DNA from: Alphaproteobacteria bacterium
Lineage (GTDB): Bacteria; Pseudomonadota; Alphaproteobacteria; Micropepsales; Micropepsaceae
NCBI GenBank assembly: GCA_013389115.1
Contig: JACADY010000026.1
Span: 1-64,000, forward strand
DNA length: 64,000 bases
Direction: 5' to 3'
The notes beneath the pieces were generated by a model. The model did no database searches. It saw only the letters and a list, made by a program, of their open reading frames with translations, and was not told the DNA's origin. The translations under genes and the position numbers were made by a program. Below, piece by piece: positions 63,934-64,000 of the stretch (position 1 is the stretch's first letter; every line of letters begins with the position of its first letter).

Positions 63934-64000
63934 TCAGGCCATGACGTTGCGTCAGCCGTCGCGGGCAACCCTTGGCATGCATCCCTAAGGAAGGCGCCGC

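Overview
The window is a chromosomal segment of a GC-rich alphaproteobacterium that builds a polar flagellum and uses the CtrA cell-cycle circuit. The evidence is a CtrA-type regulator, its phosphotransferase ChpT, the CtrA inhibitor SciP, and a fliF-fliG-fliH(flbE)-fliN-flbD cluster in the order known from Caulobacter, followed by flhA-flhF-flhG. I cannot place it to genus. No rRNA operon, CRISPR array, prophage or complete insertion sequence is visible.

Layout. 0-1.5 kb: the 3' end of an IS481-like transposase, three palindromic repeats and a motA stator gene without motB. 1.5-8.9 kb: a likely lysine-catabolic operon (ALDH7, a thiamine-diphosphate enzyme, a saccharopine dehydrogenase-like enzyme) divergent from an Lrp regulator, then threonine ammonia-lyase, a CAU-anticodon tRNA and mnmA. 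8.9-29.9 kb: flagellar block. flgK-flgL and fliK-flgD-flgE diverge from a region with two facing sigma-54 promoter matches and FlbD-like palindromes. Then come sciP, the fliF to flhG series, two small membrane genes, a DoxX protein, fliI-fliJ and ctrA. 30.2-36.5 kb: chemotaxis operon cheA-cheW-cheY-cheB-cheR, with chpT upstream. 36.6-48.4 kb: housekeeping and envelope genes (cysQ, nfeD/stomatin pair, eipA, secF, hrpB), a duplicated PagL-like outer-membrane protein and small regulatory modules. 48.5-56.7 kb: an accessory stretch of regulators, orphan enzymes, a 741-residue membrane-anchored unknown and tRNA-Glu(CUC). 56.8-64 kb: GST-like, JAB peptidase, rluD-like, rpoH, thermonuclease, a chemoreceptor interrupted by an in-frame amber codon, and nitronate monooxygenase.

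How it fits together. CtrA (phosphorylated through ChpT, antagonised by SciP) probably switches on early flagellar and chemotaxis genes; CtrA-box-like sequences lie upstream of fliF, fliI, sciP and cheA. FlbD then drives sigma-54 transcription of hook genes. CheA-W-Y-B-R steer the motor powered by MotA/MotB.

The points most worth checking are: Tyr where Ser/Thr is expected in the CtrA receiver domain; SecF with a duplicated periplasmic domain; a tandem PagL-like protein whose first copy lacks the catalytic residues; the amber codon in the chemoreceptor; and the unknown 741-residue protein.
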